DNA from: Symbiodinium sp. CCMP2592
Taxonomy: Eukaryota > Sar > Dinophyceae > Suessiales > Symbiodiniaceae
Assembly: GCA_905221615.1 (NCBI GenBank)
Contig: CAJNDT010004890.1
Coordinates: 558,001-622,000, forward strand
Direction: 5' to 3'
Length of the DNA: 64,000 bases
Position numbers and translations under genes: made by a program. Position 1 is the first letter of the stretch, and each line of letters opens with the position of its first letter. Shown piece by piece: positions 1 through 11,746 of this stretch. Under the pieces are notes generated by a model, which saw only the letters and a program-made list of their open reading frames with translations, did not search any database and had not been told where the DNA came from.

Positions 1-827
1 AGGTTTGGAGGTTTAAAGAGCTGCGTGCGGAGTTGTCAGGTGTGCAGAAGGATTGAACTTTTCAGGGTGATTAGTGCTTTGCGGCTTAGGGATGAGGCTT
101 CTGAAGGGCCAGCAGCGCACGAATCCCCACACAAACACACCTTCTATGCTAGAGTACCGGTACACTGGCTGGACATTGTAGAAATTTCACTTAAACCTAA
201 ATGAGAAATGGCGATTACACTTAAGAAGCTAGTTTCTAGAGCTTGGATGAGGGATCCTTTAGCAGTACTCCGGATCGAACAGGGAAAGCCATAAAGCCAC
301 AACACCTTAATCAATTCCCGTCAAACCTCGTAAGCTTACTGGGCGCCACACTGCCTCCGCGGCTGTGCAGAATGATTCTAAGCACAACCTTGGGCGCTTG
401 AGACCATCGCATCAGAAGCTGCTTGGGTAGATCTAAGCAAATAAGTACCCATAATGTAGGGGCCCTTAATAATTAGTTAGAATAGGGTTTTGAGGCCCGC
501 TACACTATAATTATGATAAGGAACCCCAAAGTAGTACAGGAAATTAGGACGGCCCCTATATATTAAGTAACTCCAAGGGTCCGCGTGCCAACTGGGAACA
601 ACTTTGGCCAACATGTACCTAAATAGGGAATATTTTAAGGCCTTTCTATACGATTTGGATACATGGACCCTGAGGGTAAGTGCCCTCAAAACTAAAGCAT
701 CTACGTACCCATAAACCTCAAATTCTACAGTCAGCCCTATAAACCTTGAGAAGGGGAGGGTATAGGCAGGGTTTACAGACTGCGGGTCACAGTTTAGAGC
801 ATCAGGTTACGGTATAGTGCAGGGTCA

Positions 828-1075
828 GGAGATTTGTGGATTGTAGGTGATCTGTGCCACTTTGACAACGGTCCCGGGCTCATAGATCAAGATGATTGGG
901 TAGGATTTGCAGGAATAATGATACTTGCAAGATGCTCTTTGCACAAGAAATTCTTGCATGATTTGGAAGGTACTCTCTGTCATACACTGCTTCGAAATAA
1001 ATGTAGTAGTACCTATAACAAGAACCTTATCGGTACTCCAGGTTACAACGATAGGACCCGCAAGGAAGTTCCACC
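828..1075 (-). CDS. Possible terminal exon near the left edge
   Basis: Open after AGTAG|GC, through GPIVVTWSTDKVLVIGTTTF and YPIILIYEPGTVVKVAQITY to a stop. The residues look folded-protein-like, but the plus strand is also open over the same bases. It may end the gene starting at 6737. Confidence 0.3.
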
Positions 1076-1158
1076 AGCCTACTAGCACAAACCCTGAGCT
1101 ATCGGGATACTCGGTTTAACGAAGCCTATAACCCCAAATCACACCCTTGCAGTAAAAG

Positions 1159-1252
1159 ACCCAAAAGTTGGAAACCCAATAGCCTCAATCACAGTAATGT
1201 ATAGGAGATCCCAGCACTATTGGGCCTTAACAAGGTTTCCAATTTTCTGGGG
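1159..1252. mobile_element. Hairpin element family K
   Basis: CCCAAAAGTTGGAAACCCAA...AGGTTTCCAATTTTCTGGGG. Confidence 0.85.
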
Positions 1253-2489
1253 TTCACTACGGCTGATTTGGGGGAATGTACCATAATTCCCATAGTTTAG
1301 GGTCCTTAAGGCAATGCAGGATTCGTATCATCAACAGTATTAATAGGAACGCGCTCCTGAGGACCGAGCCGGACTGCGTTAGTCATCGCATCCTGGTGCA
1401 GAGTTTAGACCCTGAGCCCTACAGACCCTAAACCCTGAACCCTAAAGGTTTAGGGTTTCGGGTTTTGGGCGCACGATTAGGAGCAACACCCTAAGGGTTT
1501 CTTTGAAGGTTCCGTCAAGGGTACCATAAGGGTTCCTAGGGTTCTTTCAAGGTTTAGGGTTAAGGGCCCATGCGCCCAAATAGCATATACTTTGGCATTA
1601 AAGTACTCCCTGTATAGGTACCTTGGGGCCAAAGTATATACTATTTCGGTACATGGGCCCTGGACCCTAGAACCCTTGTAAAACCCTTAGAAGAAGTCTT
1701 AAAGGAACCCTAGTTGGGCACATGGACCCTGAGGAACAGGTAAGATTGAAGCCAGTGGGGTGGAAGCGCTAAGGGCTCCTTTAAAGGGATCCTTGAAGGA
1801 CTTACCTGGAACCCCAAGAGCCTACATTTTTTTCAAGACTTATATAAGGAAATCATAATGGAGAACCTGGCAAGGAAGATTTTACAGGGTCCAGGTCCAG
1901 GTAGCCCGAAAACCTGAGACCCGAAACGCTAAAGCTAAAGCCCTAAACCCTAAAGCCCGAAATGCTTAAAGGGCGGGCGGCCTCGTGCAGTCATCTAACT
2001 TCCAAAGTTCCATTCCAAACCACATGAAGGAGCGCGAAACTACACAAGAGTCTACAATCCTCAGAATCGGAAGCCCTAGAACACTCGCCAAGAAAGGCCT
2101 TATAAGAACCTCTTCCACTCCACGATCCCAAAGCTCTCCCCAACAGAAACCCTCTCCAAGAGGGTTTAGGGTGTAGGGTCCACGAGCGGTACATTATGGT
2201 GGAATCAAGTTCCTGCAACATCAGGCCCTGCTCCGGCAGGTGATGATAACTAACCCCGGCAAGGAATAGAGGATTCTCATTGCTACTTCTTCAGGCTTCT
2301 ATCTCCTTAGAGTACCCTGTAGAATCACTACTGCAGCTTATTCCCCAGTCTCTGAAAGGGTAGGCAACAAATCCCTTTATGGAGATGCCTATAATGAAGA
2401 CGAAATCATAGACCAAGCCTCCGAAAAGCAAATGCAACAACAGACCCAAAAGCTCTTTACGGAAAGATAGAAGCCGCTTCAAACACGCC

Positions 2490-2760
2490 CCAAAACCCTA
2501 AACCCTAGGGCCAGATCCTCCAACTGGAAACTTCACCTAAACCCTAAACCCTAAACCACCCTAAACCGTAAACCACCCTAAACCCTAATCCCTAAACAAC
2601 CCTAAACCCTAAACCACCCTAAACCCTGAACCCTAAACCACCCTAAACCCTAAACCACCCTAAACCCTAATCCCTAAACAACCCTAAACCCTAAACCTTT
2701 AAACCCTGAACCCTAAACCACCCTAAACCCTAAACCACCCTAAACCCTAAACCCCAAACC
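2490..2760. repeat. Interrupted CCCTAAA tandem tract
   Basis: Many CCCTAAACC / CCCTAAACCCTAA units in tandem, often with an extra ACC between heptamers. The opposite orientation (TTTAGGG) follows at 2848-2882. Confidence 0.9.
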
Positions 2761-2763
2761 GGC

Positions 2764-2823
2764 CTCCTCCAGCTTCGCGCTTTGCCCTTCGAAGCTGATA
2801 CCTCCTAAGCATGGGAGGACCAC
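2764..2823 (-). CDS. Exon candidate, same gene
   Basis: Between acceptor CCTCAG|GTG and donor GAG|GCCGG. Read after a phase-1 exon it gives GGPPMLRRYQLRRAKREAGG; in phase 0 it gives VVLPCLGGISFEGQSAKLEE. The splice sites are good but the frame is unresolved. Confidence 0.4.
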
Positions 2824-2893
2824 CTGAGGCCAGTCCGGCTTAGGGTTTAGGGTTTAGGGGTTTAGGGGTTTAGGGTTTAGGGCCGGTCCAGGC

Positions 2894-3025
2894 TACTTAG
2901 AGGATCATGGAACTTAGTAAGTAGGTTAAAATGAGGGTTATAAGTTATAAGTCCCCTGAGTGGGGTCATCCTAGTTATAACCTACTTATAACCTTACTTA
3001 CTAAGTCCCATGATCCTCCAAGTAG
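2894..3025. mobile_element. Hairpin element family B
   Basis: TACTTAGAGGATCATGGAAC...GTCCCATGATCCTCCAAGTA. Confidence 0.9.
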
Positions 3026-3173
3026 AATTCTTGAGTTTGCTTTACAGGGTTCCTTTTAAAGGGATTTATATCGGATCTACGATAGGGGCCTTAATGATTA
3101 GAATAAGGGTTCCATTTTAAAGGGGTCTATCAGGGCTACTATATGGGATCTTTAAGGGTACTATAGTAAAACT

Positions 3174-3269
3174 CAAAAAGTTGGAAACCGGATTAAGGCC
3201 AAACAGAGCTGGAATTCCCTGTGCATTAGTCTAAAGGATTGAGGCTATTGGGTTTCCAACTTTTGGGCT
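3174..3269. mobile_element. Hairpin element family K
   Basis: CAAAAAGTTGGAAACCGGAT...GGGTTTCCAACTTTTGGG; opposite orientation to 1159. Confidence 0.85.
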
Positions 3270-3604
3270 TCTACTGTAGGGTTTCTCAACGGATTCCTTG
3301 AGGGGTCCTCCAGCGGTCCATAAGGGGTCTAGTAGCATTTTGAGTTTCCTTGGGATCCAACCCCTAGTGTTTTTGGAGTGTAGAACATGCCTAAACACCC
3401 GCAGCCCTAATAAACACCCTGAATCCTAAACCCATGGTCTCTAAGCCACCATGTTCCAAACCTCAAATCCGACACCCTAAAGTCCTTATATAGGTCTCTA
3501 GGGCTAAAGTAATTATACGATTTTGGGCACATGGACCCTTCGGGAAGGTTGAAGGCTCCAAAACTCAAACCCTACACCTAGGGACACGACATGGCACACG
3601 AAGC

Positions 3605-3644
3605 CGGTTGAAATGGGCTCGGAGGCAATGACGATGTCTTCTTC
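3605..3644 (-). CDS. Exon candidate, same gene
   Basis: EEDIVIASEPIST plus one base, acceptor CTTGAG|GAA and donor ACCG|GCTTCG. Phase 0 in fits the previous exon. Function unknown. Confidence 0.45.
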
Positions 3645-4027
3645 CTCAAGGTTTGCAGTACATCGGTAGAAAGGGTTCCTTTAAGGGTTCTACAGGGTTC
3701 AAGGTTGAGGGTTCAGGGTCGTTCACGGGTAGTTAAAGGTGGCGTTAGAAGCAGGGTAGCTGTGCTATAACCCATGTTGAGGGACTTAAAACCCAATAAA
3801 AGCTACCCATGAGCCTCCAATCAGGGCGTGCAGTAGATCGATAGCAGCCAACAGCGTTGAACGTCGCATCAGAGGTTAACCACTCAAGCCTGCACCCTGT
3901 AAGCCCTAAAACCTTGAGTGTAGAAAGCCCCTTCACAAATATTCACGCTTCTGGGGTCCAATGCCTTGTCAGCCTGCCGTGAGAGTGAGGCATCGGTCTC
4001 TGGAGTTCAGGCTGTTGGCTTGCATAG

Positions 4028-4155
4028 GGCCCCAAAAAAGCACAGAAGCAAAAATTAGGGATATCCCATATAACCCCTCCTTATAATCAAGCCCAATAGG
4101 GTAGGGATATCACCAGAAAATGCTTATGCTTATGTGCTTTTTCGGTCTCTAATTG
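4028..4155. mobile_element. Hairpin element family N
   Basis: Arms GCACAGAAGCAAAAATTAGG / GGGATATCACC...AATGCTTATGCTTATGTGCT. Confidence 0.8.
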
Positions 4156-4555
4156 TAGGATTTCGAGTTCAGGCTGCGGGATGACCGGAATGAGATCTGG
4201 GTCTAGGCGATGCGAAGAGTTGAGGCATAGGTGGTATGGGAACCTCTAAACCCTACTCGGAGGTTCATGGGTAGTTATGAGTCCGGCTGTAAGTCCCCTA
4301 ATATGGGTTGTAATTGCACTTACCCTACGAATAGCCCCGCCCATATTCTCCACGTAAGCCTAGTTCATGGTTGGGATAGGATTAAACATTTACATGTTAT
4401 TCCTTATTGGGTTTAAGTACCCATGAAAATGTAACATGTTACCCAACTATGACAAAGAAGCCGTGTCAGGGTTTCAGCTATCAGCCGAAAGAGTTGGCGA
4501 CTCGATCGGAGATTCGAGGTGCTTGCAGTGTTAGCTGGTGTAAGACATACTGCTG

Positions 4556-4656
4556 ATGGACAAAATGCTGCATTACCCCAAGGACCCTAGACTATGGGAA
4601 ATATGCTATATTCCTTATTATGGGTAATGCAGGATTTATATCATCAACCGTATTGT
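4556..4656. mobile_element. Family E element
   Basis: GATGGACAAAATGCTGCATT...AATGCAGGATTTATATCATC. Confidence 0.75.
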
Positions 4657-5150
4657 AGACATATTATAGAAGCATTCATAATTTCAATTTTCCAATAATT
4701 GTATGACCGTAACAAGAAAACAAAGGAACCCCTATGGACTCGTGGGTAATTATTCCGGCTTCGAGATCCTCAGCTTGGAGGATCAAGAGAGTTAGCATTT
4801 CAGAGGATAAGTACCTTTGCTGGGGTTGCAGGCATACAGCGTTCAGGGTTCAGGGTTTAGGGATTAGGGTTTAGGGATTGGGGTTTAGGGATCAGGTTTA
4901 GGCTTTAGGGATTCCTTATTTAAAGGATCTTAAAGGAGTATGGAAAGTGAAAGTGGTCTTACTTAAACTAGGTTCCTGAGTGGGACAGTAGGCAGTCTAG
5001 GGTTTAGGGATCTGTAGGGGTTCCTTTAAAGGGTTTATAAGGGTCCTTTAAAGGGCTCTGTAAGGGTACTAGAAGGGTTTAGGGTTCCTTATAGGGCTCT
5101 TAAAAGACGTCTGTGAGGGCACTGCAGGATCTCAAGAGAGGACGGGACCT

Positions 5151-5274
5151 GCTTGGAGGGTCGGGGGACATAGTAACTGGTTGATTTTATAGACTTGTAA
5201 GTACCATAACCCCAAATAGGGTCCCTTTTCGGGTACTTATAAGTCTACATGCTAAGTCCCCCGACCCTCCAAGT
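5151..5274. mobile_element. Hairpin element family B
   Basis: GCTTGGAGGGTCGGGGGACA...GTCCCCCGACCCTCCAAGTA. Confidence 0.9.
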
Positions 5275-5664
5275 AGTACCCTTTTGCACTTTTTGATTTG
5301 GGGTTCCCTTATTAAAACCAAACAGTAGGACAAAGGGTAGCCTTATTATTGAAGGTCCACTCAGGAAGCAAGTAAAGGATTCTTGGGGGATTGTGGGACC
5401 TAAAAGATCTTATCAGGTTTAGCTGGGGTTTATGTAGGGTTAAAAGTTCAGTGGCCTAGGGAGTACTGCGCCCAGGGTTTAGGGTTTACTTGCGCAGCAT
5501 CCTCGGCTATACGTTGCAGAGGAAGCGTAGCTTCACTTGCAGATGTAAGTTATGAACGGGGGGCTCTAAGCCTATAAGCAAGACCGCTTTTCATATCCTT
5601 CAAGATCCTTTAAGTAAGGAACCCCTAAACCCTAAACCCCAAACCATAATCCTTTAAGATCCTA

Positions 5665-5866
5665 TGGGAGTTTCCGAAAATGAAACAGGGGACCCTAATA
5701 GAGTACCCTAAATAATAGGATCCTTATTATAAAGATCCCAACATAAGGTACCCCTAATTTTCGGAAACTTTGAACCCTAAACCCTTTATAGAACCCTTAT
5801 AGTACCCTTAAAGTATCCCTTTGAAAGGAATCCTAAGGTACCCCTAATTTTCGGAAACTCCCCTAT
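5665..5866. mobile_element. Family F element, two-unit form
   Basis: GAGTTTCCGAAAATGAAAC at left and two right ends, AATTTTCGGAAACTTTG at 5757 and AATTTTCGGAAACTCCC at 5847. Confidence 0.85.
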
Positions 5867-5892
5867 AAGTCAGACCGCTTTGGGCCCAAGGC

Positions 5893-5917
5893 CTCCACGA
5901 TCTCCCGGAAGAGAAGC
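5893..5917 (-). CDS. Third exon candidate of the membrane protein gene
   Basis: LLFREIVE after acceptor TTGCAG|G and before GC donor GAG|GCCTTG; phase 2 in matches the previous exon. Confidence 0.5.
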
Positions 5918-5944
5918 CTGCAAAGCGGGGCCCTCTCTCCGTTG

Positions 5945-6095
5945 AGGGAGGTTTCTGGGGTTTAGGGGTTTAGGGTGTAGGGTTTTAGGGTTTAGGGTTT
6001 AGGGTTTAGGGGTTTAGGGCTTCAGGGTTTCAGGGTTTAGGGTTTAGGGTTCTCATTAAGAGGGGCTTGGGGTTTCGGGGTTTGGGGTTTAGGGT
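5945..6095. repeat. Degenerate TTTAGGG tract
   Basis: Repeated GGTTTAGGG with one-base variants, within the intron between exon candidates 6458 and 5917. Confidence 0.85.
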
Positions 6096-6457
6096 TAAGG
6101 AGTTCAAACTAAACTACCACAAAAAATAGTCATAAGGTTTCCTTATTGGGGCAACTTGAACTAAGCAGCTGAAATCAAATTACTATTAGATGGGGTTTAT
6201 GGTAAAATTAAACCGGTGTCCTTACTTTGGCAACTTTAGTTAGAACCCCTTAACAAGGACCACGATCTGCGGCTTGCGAGGCTTTAGATCCTTCGGGTTC
6301 CAGGGTTGTGGCCTTGAGGGTTTATGGATTTAGAGTTGAGGCATTTATCGATTTAGGGTTTAGGGCTTCTGCATAGCATCTGTAAACTCAGCAGCCCCAA
6401 ACAACAACCCTAAAACTCTAATTTTTAAACGGCCCTGGTCCTCGGGGAGGTATGGGC

Positions 6458-6528
6458 TCTCGACCGAGGAGAAGCTCCCTGCGATCAATCTCCTCCGAGT
6501 CCCGAATTATGCTAACAATGATCCCAAA
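6458..6528 (-). CDS. Second exon of the membrane protein gene
   Basis: FGIIVSIIRDSEEIDRRELL and LGR follow acceptor TCTTCAG|TTT. Joined to the first exon this makes GLCFIIVASFGIIVSII, a 17-residue helix followed by a charged segment. GC donor CGAGA|GCCC leaves phase 2. The plus strand is also open here, but without this fit. Confidence 0.6.
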
Positions 6529-6635
6529 CTGAAGATGCAGGGCTTGGGGCTGAGGGTTTGAGCCCTGGTGTTCGGGGGTTTGCTTAAGATGTACGGTACG
6601 GGTTAGGGTTTAGGGTTTCGGGTTTAGGGACAGAC

Positions 6636-6737
6636 CGATGCCACGATGATGAAGCACAGGCCCATTGCGGCTTGAGCTGCATAATCCAGCCTCCCCAGCG
6701 TGTCGAAGAGACCGGAGACAAGTGTGTCGAGATCCAT
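6636..6737 (-). CDS. First exon of a membrane protein gene
   Basis: ATG then 34 codons: MDLDTLVSGLFDTLGRLDYA and AAQAAMGLCFIIVAS, followed by GT donor TCG|GTCTGT. The hydrophobic end continues in the next exon to complete a membrane helix. No in-frame ATG upstream fits better. Several AGs lie within 60 bases upstream and could receive a trans-spliced leader, as is general in dinoflagellates (inference). Confidence 0.65.
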
Positions 6738-7119
6738 GGCTGGACTAAGCTGTGCCCAGGAGGGGCTGAGGCAGATTCTCTACATCTTCTTCGGGCTTCA
6801 TTTTGTTTTTACGGTTCTGGAGATCATGCTTAATACAAGACTACTTTTTTTTGGAATACTTACAACTTTTCTACCATGACATATGCTAACGAAAAGAGTT
6901 TAGCTTTCGGCAAAACCTGCACAACTGGGTAGCTGGTCTAGGCCAAAACTAAACTGAAGAGGCCTCTGAGACTCAGACTTTGCAGTTGCAGCTGGAGTCA
7001 CCCAAAAGCTAATTACAATAGTGGTACCCCGTTGAGGCTTTGGCTGTACAACTTTGCCTTTTGCAAACCACACTCTTTTACTTGATGTATTCCTGACGCT
7101 GTAGCCGCTACCATATTAA
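6738..7119. promoter_or_regulatory. Possible divergent 5' region
   Basis: 382 bases upstream of the minus-strand start at 6737, with no TTTAGGG tract or hairpin element, unlike its surroundings. A plus-strand ATG frame starts at 7120. No TATA-like or other core motif is convincing. Confidence 0.25.
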
Positions 7120-7314
7120 ATGTCTAGGCCTGTTGGTTTCTATCGCATTCGCCGTCCTTTGACACATACTTTGCGGTGTGCTCACGCAAGTAAGAAGAAC
7201 CTGGGAGGTCGTGGAAGCTCAAAGAAGACCCTACCTAGATCCTACAATATAATAGCCTCTTTTGGTTACCCTAGTTTCTCGCCACAACGTCCTAACCGTA
7301 AGACACGTAATTAG
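7120..7314 (+). CDS. Small basic open frame, uncertain
   Basis: 64 codons from ATG to TAG, basic (ASKKNLGGRGSSKKTLPR). It lies in repeat-free sequence divergent from the 6737 gene; a GT donor after AACCTGGGAG is possible. No family recognised. Confidence 0.25.
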   Translation: MSRPVGFYRIRRPLTHTLRCAHASKKNLGGRGSSKKTLPRSYNIIASFGYPSFSPQRPNRKTRN

Positions 7315-7390
7315 TACACATAACAGTATGCTAAATTCCAGGAACAGCCCAACAAACAAGCTCCATATCCGGCTTTGACGGTTTACTAGG

Positions 7391-7501
7391 ATGCCCAGTA
7401 ACCTAGGAATGAAAAGGGGCTCCCTTTTTGTTATTGGGTCACTTTATAAGGAACCTAGGTCTACAAAAAGGGAATAAGGGTAGTACTGGGCTTCCTAGTT
7501 C
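7391..7501. mobile_element. Hairpin element family V
   Basis: GCCCAGTAACCTAGGAATGA...AGTACTGGGCTTCCTAGT; related copies at 19656-19770 and 39373-39490. Confidence 0.7.
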
Positions 7502-7908
7502 AGGTTTAGGGTTGAAGCCGGGCAGTTTGAACAATGAACGAACCGCTGTGATCCTTTTGACACTCTTTGGGGTTTAGGGTTGGGGAGCGGTAATGTCAGG
7601 GCCTTGAGAATTAGACTGGGGTTTTCGGGCGAAGTATGCGATGCTAAGAGGAAACTATTCACCGCCGCTTGGGCTTCTGGCTTAGCGATTTGACTTTGAG
7701 GTTTTGGGTTTGGGGTTTTGGGCTGAGGGGCTTACGGCTTATAGGGTTTGAAGTTTAGGAGGCTCGGTTTAGGTCTTCTGGGTTTGGCTCAAGCCTTTTG
7801 GGCTTGCAGCGCTTACTTTGAGGTTGCAGTACAGCGAACCCCACGAAAAGAAACCTCATATTTTGACTTAAGGGCATGTGGATTCTAATGCTCCAGCCTT
7901 TTGAGGCT

Positions 7909-8010
7909 ACCTATAGTCTCCATTGTAGTTCCTTTTTTTGGCTTAACTAGTTATATATTAAGGATCCTATAAGGTAACCCCAAAAGGGAACTACAATGGA
8001 ACCTATAGGT
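7909..8010. mobile_element. Hairpin element family D
   Basis: TIR CCTATAGTCTCCATTGTAGT, inner TATATATTAAGGATCCTATA, no ORF. Flanked by TA on both sides. Confidence 0.85.
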
Positions 8011-8289
8011 AGTATTAGTACTATCTTAGTTCGGGAGGATTATCTAAACACGCGCTGTGCCCCCGAAGCTCGACTGCGAAGCCCGTGCCTAAGACCCTCG
8101 GCCCTGAGCCCGTGGTGGAGGCATCCATACGAAGGTTTTGCGAAAGCCGAAGATCTTAATATAGCGGCCTCAACAATTTTAATAGGGTTTTGGGGCATAT
8201 TATACTATAGTCATAATAACAATAACAATAATAATAATAAGGAGCCGCCAAAAATAGTATTGGTAAGCATTAAGGCCCCTATAGTAGTC

Positions 8290-8433
8290 TAATATGAACC
8301 CCTGATCCCAAAGTCGCAGCTCTTTGTCGGCATCCCATGGATCTTTAGGCTGCCAGTGGCCTTCGTAAAGGCGTTGGCAAAACTCACTGCGGAGAATGCC
8401 CATGCAGAACGAGCCTCTCGCGTAATAGCTCAC
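8290..8433 (-). CDS. Exon candidate, unresolved frame
   Basis: Open in two minus frames. One gives CMGILRSEFCQRLYEGHWQP and KDPWDADKEL; the other, bounded by GAGAG|GCT and AAG|GCCACT, gives ARSAWAFSAVSFANAFTK. A H-family element follows at 8160-8290. Confidence 0.35.
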
Positions 8434-8861
8434 CCAAAAACCCTCACTTTGAAGTATTTACAAGTCTAGGGTCGATATCAACGGTCCCCCAAAAGACTTA
8501 TAATTAGGGCTCTACATGTCGCAATAAGGGAAATCAAAAAGTTATCCAAGGCCGATACCCATAACAATCATCACGACAGATGAAGATGAAGATTGCTGGT
8601 TAAATACTGCCGTTACTATACTACTAAAGTTGTTTTTAATGTATCTTGTCGTTCTTAGACCATGACCAGGGGGGTTCAGCGGTGATCTTTTCCGCTACTT
8701 TACACCATACCTTGCCTCCAAACAACTACCTTCTTCGGGACGTCTATCACATAAAAAATGAATAAGAAACCCGAACAAGTAGTTAATTTATGCGCTTCAG
8801 GTAAAGTTGCGTGTGTATATACACACGCATGCATACATGCATACAGGCATGTTAAGGAAGC

Positions 8862-8968
8862 CGAAGGGCCACGGAGGCCTCCTCTGCATGCGCCGCTCCG
8901 CTGTTTGGCTCGAAAAGCGGTTTCCGTTGGCTTTTGGGCCGCCCTCTGGGAGCAGCCGCCGAGATTTT
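8862..8968 (-). CDS. Exon candidate, basic and alanine-rich
   Basis: KISAAAPRGRPKSQRKPLFE then PNSGAAHAEEASVALRL. Other minus frames are also open, as usual for G/C-rich pieces. An AG|G acceptor (CCCAGAG|GGC) is present. Confidence 0.3.
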
Positions 8969-9279
8969 GACATCAACGCTGATACATATTTATATGTATA
9001 TAGTTATAAACATGAATATGAATATATGTAGCAGAGAGGGAGAAGGATGCAAGGGTTGTGGATTTGGGTGTGTAGGGTTTGGGGTTCAGGGTCTAGGGCT
9101 CCGCTGCTAAATTGAAAGAGGAAACAAAAACCATTTCTGCAACCAGCAACAGCAATCTCAGGTTTTGAGGCAGCAGTTCAAGCTGTGTTGATTCTGCCCG
9201 CAGCTATACATGCATACAACATGAGTTTGAACGGCTGTAATTAGTCGTTCTCGCAGTGTTCTGGTACTACTGCTAGTAC

Positions 9280-9440
9280 TGCCATCAGCACCACCGCCAC
9301 TACCACGACCATCACCATCACCATCACCACCACCATCACCACAACCACCCCTACCTCCACTACCTGTGCTACCTGTACGCACTTCCACTGCTACGTCCAC
9401 AACTCCAGGACTAGTACTCATGGTAGTTGCTGTTGGCAGC
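9280..9440. repeat. Degenerate trinucleotide tract
   Basis: CCACCATCACCATCACC and related ACT/AGT triplets. The 94-codon minus frame through it, starting ATG at 9442, encodes mostly G/D/S and may be only the repeat. Confidence 0.75.
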
Positions 9441-10279
9441 ATCTCTCAGCCAAGCACCCGTCAGGGTACTTAGTACACATGGCTCATACACGCAGGAAAT
9501 GTGTCTACACCAGGAGTCGCAACTTGGCTTTAACTGGACTTTGAAGTAACCAGTGAGAAAAACATATAGACTTTTATTCATAATGGTTCCTTTAAGGAAC
9601 AGGTACCCGAAACAAGTATTTAAGTATGGTACTCCAAACCCAGGTTAAGGAACTAAGTTTGTCCTGTCCCGAGAGGTTGCCAGGCCGTGCATATCCCCTC
9701 AGACGGTGCTGAAAAGCAGGCTGCTGGTGTCGCCTCTGCTCGCAAACCGTGCTGTCTTGCAGGGGTCTACAGGGAGGAACGGAATTTTGCCTTCCTTCCA
9801 CTCCGAAACCTAAGAAACCCAGACTCTTAAACCCTAAACCATCTTAAACCCTCATAGCACTAAACATACTCCATCCATGTTCCAACTTTCTGGGGGTCAC
9901 TATATAAGATACTGCATTGCTTCTAGTCTGCATTGAAGTTCCGATTTGTGGTTGCACCAAGTACATATTCAGGATCCGATAAGGTATTCCAAAATAAGAG
10001 CTACGTACAATGGAGACTACAGTATAGGTGCAGGAGCACACGTGTTCGAATCTTTGGCAGGCTCATCCTTACATTCCCAAACCCACTAAGCCGAATTTCC
10101 CAAACCGCAAACCCGAAACCCTCACAAACCCTCTTAAAGCCGCTGCAACCTACAATAGAGATCCCCAAATCTCAAACCCTAAACCTCAAACCCTAAGCCC
10201 TCTTAAACCCTCTTCAATCCTAAGAAGAGATGCGCAAATATCTTAAACCGTTTAATTCCGGCTGCGGTCGAGCGACAAC

Positions 10280-10306
10280 TTCAGCCGGGGCGACTGCCAC
10301 CATCTC
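10280..10306 (-). CDS. Microexon candidate
   Basis: EMVAVAPAE between acceptor AAGAAG|GAG and donor GAA|GTTGTC in a G/C-rich island among TTTAGGG-like sequence. Gene unknown. Confidence 0.3.
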
Positions 10307-10510
10307 CTTCTTGAGACAGCGATCCGGTTTGGGAATTGCAGCTTCGGTCTACAGATTTAGGGCTTAAGGTTCTGGGTTTGGGGATTATATAGGCTTTAGG
10401 AAGTGTAATGTTTTAAGGTATAGGGTTCAGGGTTTCGGGTGGCACTGATACCTCTCGTTTCTCATCCAGACTTCTGGTTGACAGAATCCTGCCTTATCCA
10501 TTGGGCAAAG

Positions 10511-10703
10511 GTGGCAAAATTCGCGTATGGGCGAGCATGCGGCACTTAAGGCCAAACGATTAAATTCGCGATTTTCGGATAACAGAGCTACCGCTAGTGT
10601 TGCAGGTGCAAGGACTGGAAGTTCACGTATCCAGCGAAGAGGCCTGGTTATTCAGAAACAGGTTCTGGGGCAGACTATATTGAAAAGGTATCAGGAACTC
10701 TGA
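10511..10703 (+). CDS. Plus-strand open frame or exon
   Basis: From GCAAAG|G the frame reads WQNSRMGEHAALK and then continues KAKRLNSRFSDNRATASVAG to a stop at 10703; an ATG lies at 10527. An AAG|GC donor at 10550 could end a 40-nt exon. Basic, no family recognised. Confidence 0.35.
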
Positions 10704-10979
10704 GCACAACAAACACCTGGTGCGTTGTATTTGTTTAGGGTTTGAGGCTTTTGGGCTTCAGGGTCTGGAAATCAAACCTTGACGGGTTTGAGGGGGTTTG
10801 GATTGAACTGTCCCAGTTTGTGCTTTAAAAACCCGAACCCAAGATGATATAGCATCAGGCTCCTCCACACCCTTGCCGTGAAAAGTTTAGTGTAACTCAA
10901 CATCTCGCCTTACCAAACTTTCCCAAAACCTAATCCTAGATGCTAAATCGACCAACTCCAACTGTTACCTTGTTACACG

Positions 10980-11001
10980 TGCACACACACACACACACAC
11001 A
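10980..11001. repeat. (CA)n microsatellite
   Basis: About ten CA units. Confidence 0.9.
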
Positions 11002-11208
11002 GAAGCACAGAAAACCCCAAATCACAAAATCCCTTATTGCAACCCTTTTCTGTAAACAGCACAGAGCCCCTAAAAGGAAGCCTTATAGCAAGCCTTGTTG
11101 TAAGCGGTTTTTAACCCCATTAAGAAGGATCTAAAGAAGGCACCACCCCCGAGGGTCCTCTGCCACCCTCCCCATAATGGTACATTGAAGGCTGGGTCCT
11201 GTTTAGAT

Positions 11209-11482
11209 AGGAGTTTCCGAAAACAGGGGACCCCAATATAGTACCCTAAATAGTAGGATCCTTATGATAAGACCCCAAAATAAGGTACCCCTAATTTTCG
11301 GAACCTCTAAACTCTAAACCCTAAACCCTTTGTAGAACCCTAATAGTACCCCTATAGTTCCTTTAAAGGAGCCCTAAGGTACCCCTGATTTTCGGAAACT
11401 CTCAAACCCTGAACCCTCCAGATTCCTTATAGAAACCCTTAAAGCGTCCCTTTAAAGGATCCCTAATTTTCGGAAACTCCCA
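11209..11482. mobile_element. Family F element, three-unit form
   Basis: GGAGTTTCCGAAAACAGGGG at left; right ends TTTTCGGAA recur at 11296, 11387 and 11466. Confidence 0.85.
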
Positions 11483-11550
11483 GATAGGAGTGGGGTCGGG
11501 TGCAGGGCTTAGGAGCTCCGGGCCTCGGCGGTTCTGGGGTTCCTAGGGCT

Positions 11551-11722
11551 CCAAAACCCCTTAATTAAAGAATATACCTAGGGCTCCTTTAAGGGATCTA
11601 CAAGAAATCTATAGGGTTTAGAAGAGTCTAGTATCCCTTAATTAAAGAATATCCCTTAGATTATAATAGGAGCCCTAATATGATTTAAGGTATATTCCTT
11701 AATTAAGGGGTTTTGGGGCCTG
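11551..11722. mobile_element. Family G-related element with internal duplication
   Basis: CCAAAACCCCTTAATTAAAG at the left, CTTAATTAAGGGGTTTTGG at the right and a third TTAATTAAAGAATAT copy inside. Confidence 0.7.
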
Positions 11723-11746
11723 TGCGGTTCTGGGGTTTCGGGTTCC

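Noticed and set aside
2490..2760. Telomere end
   Set aside because: Heptamers occur in both orientations throughout the window and genes extend on both sides.
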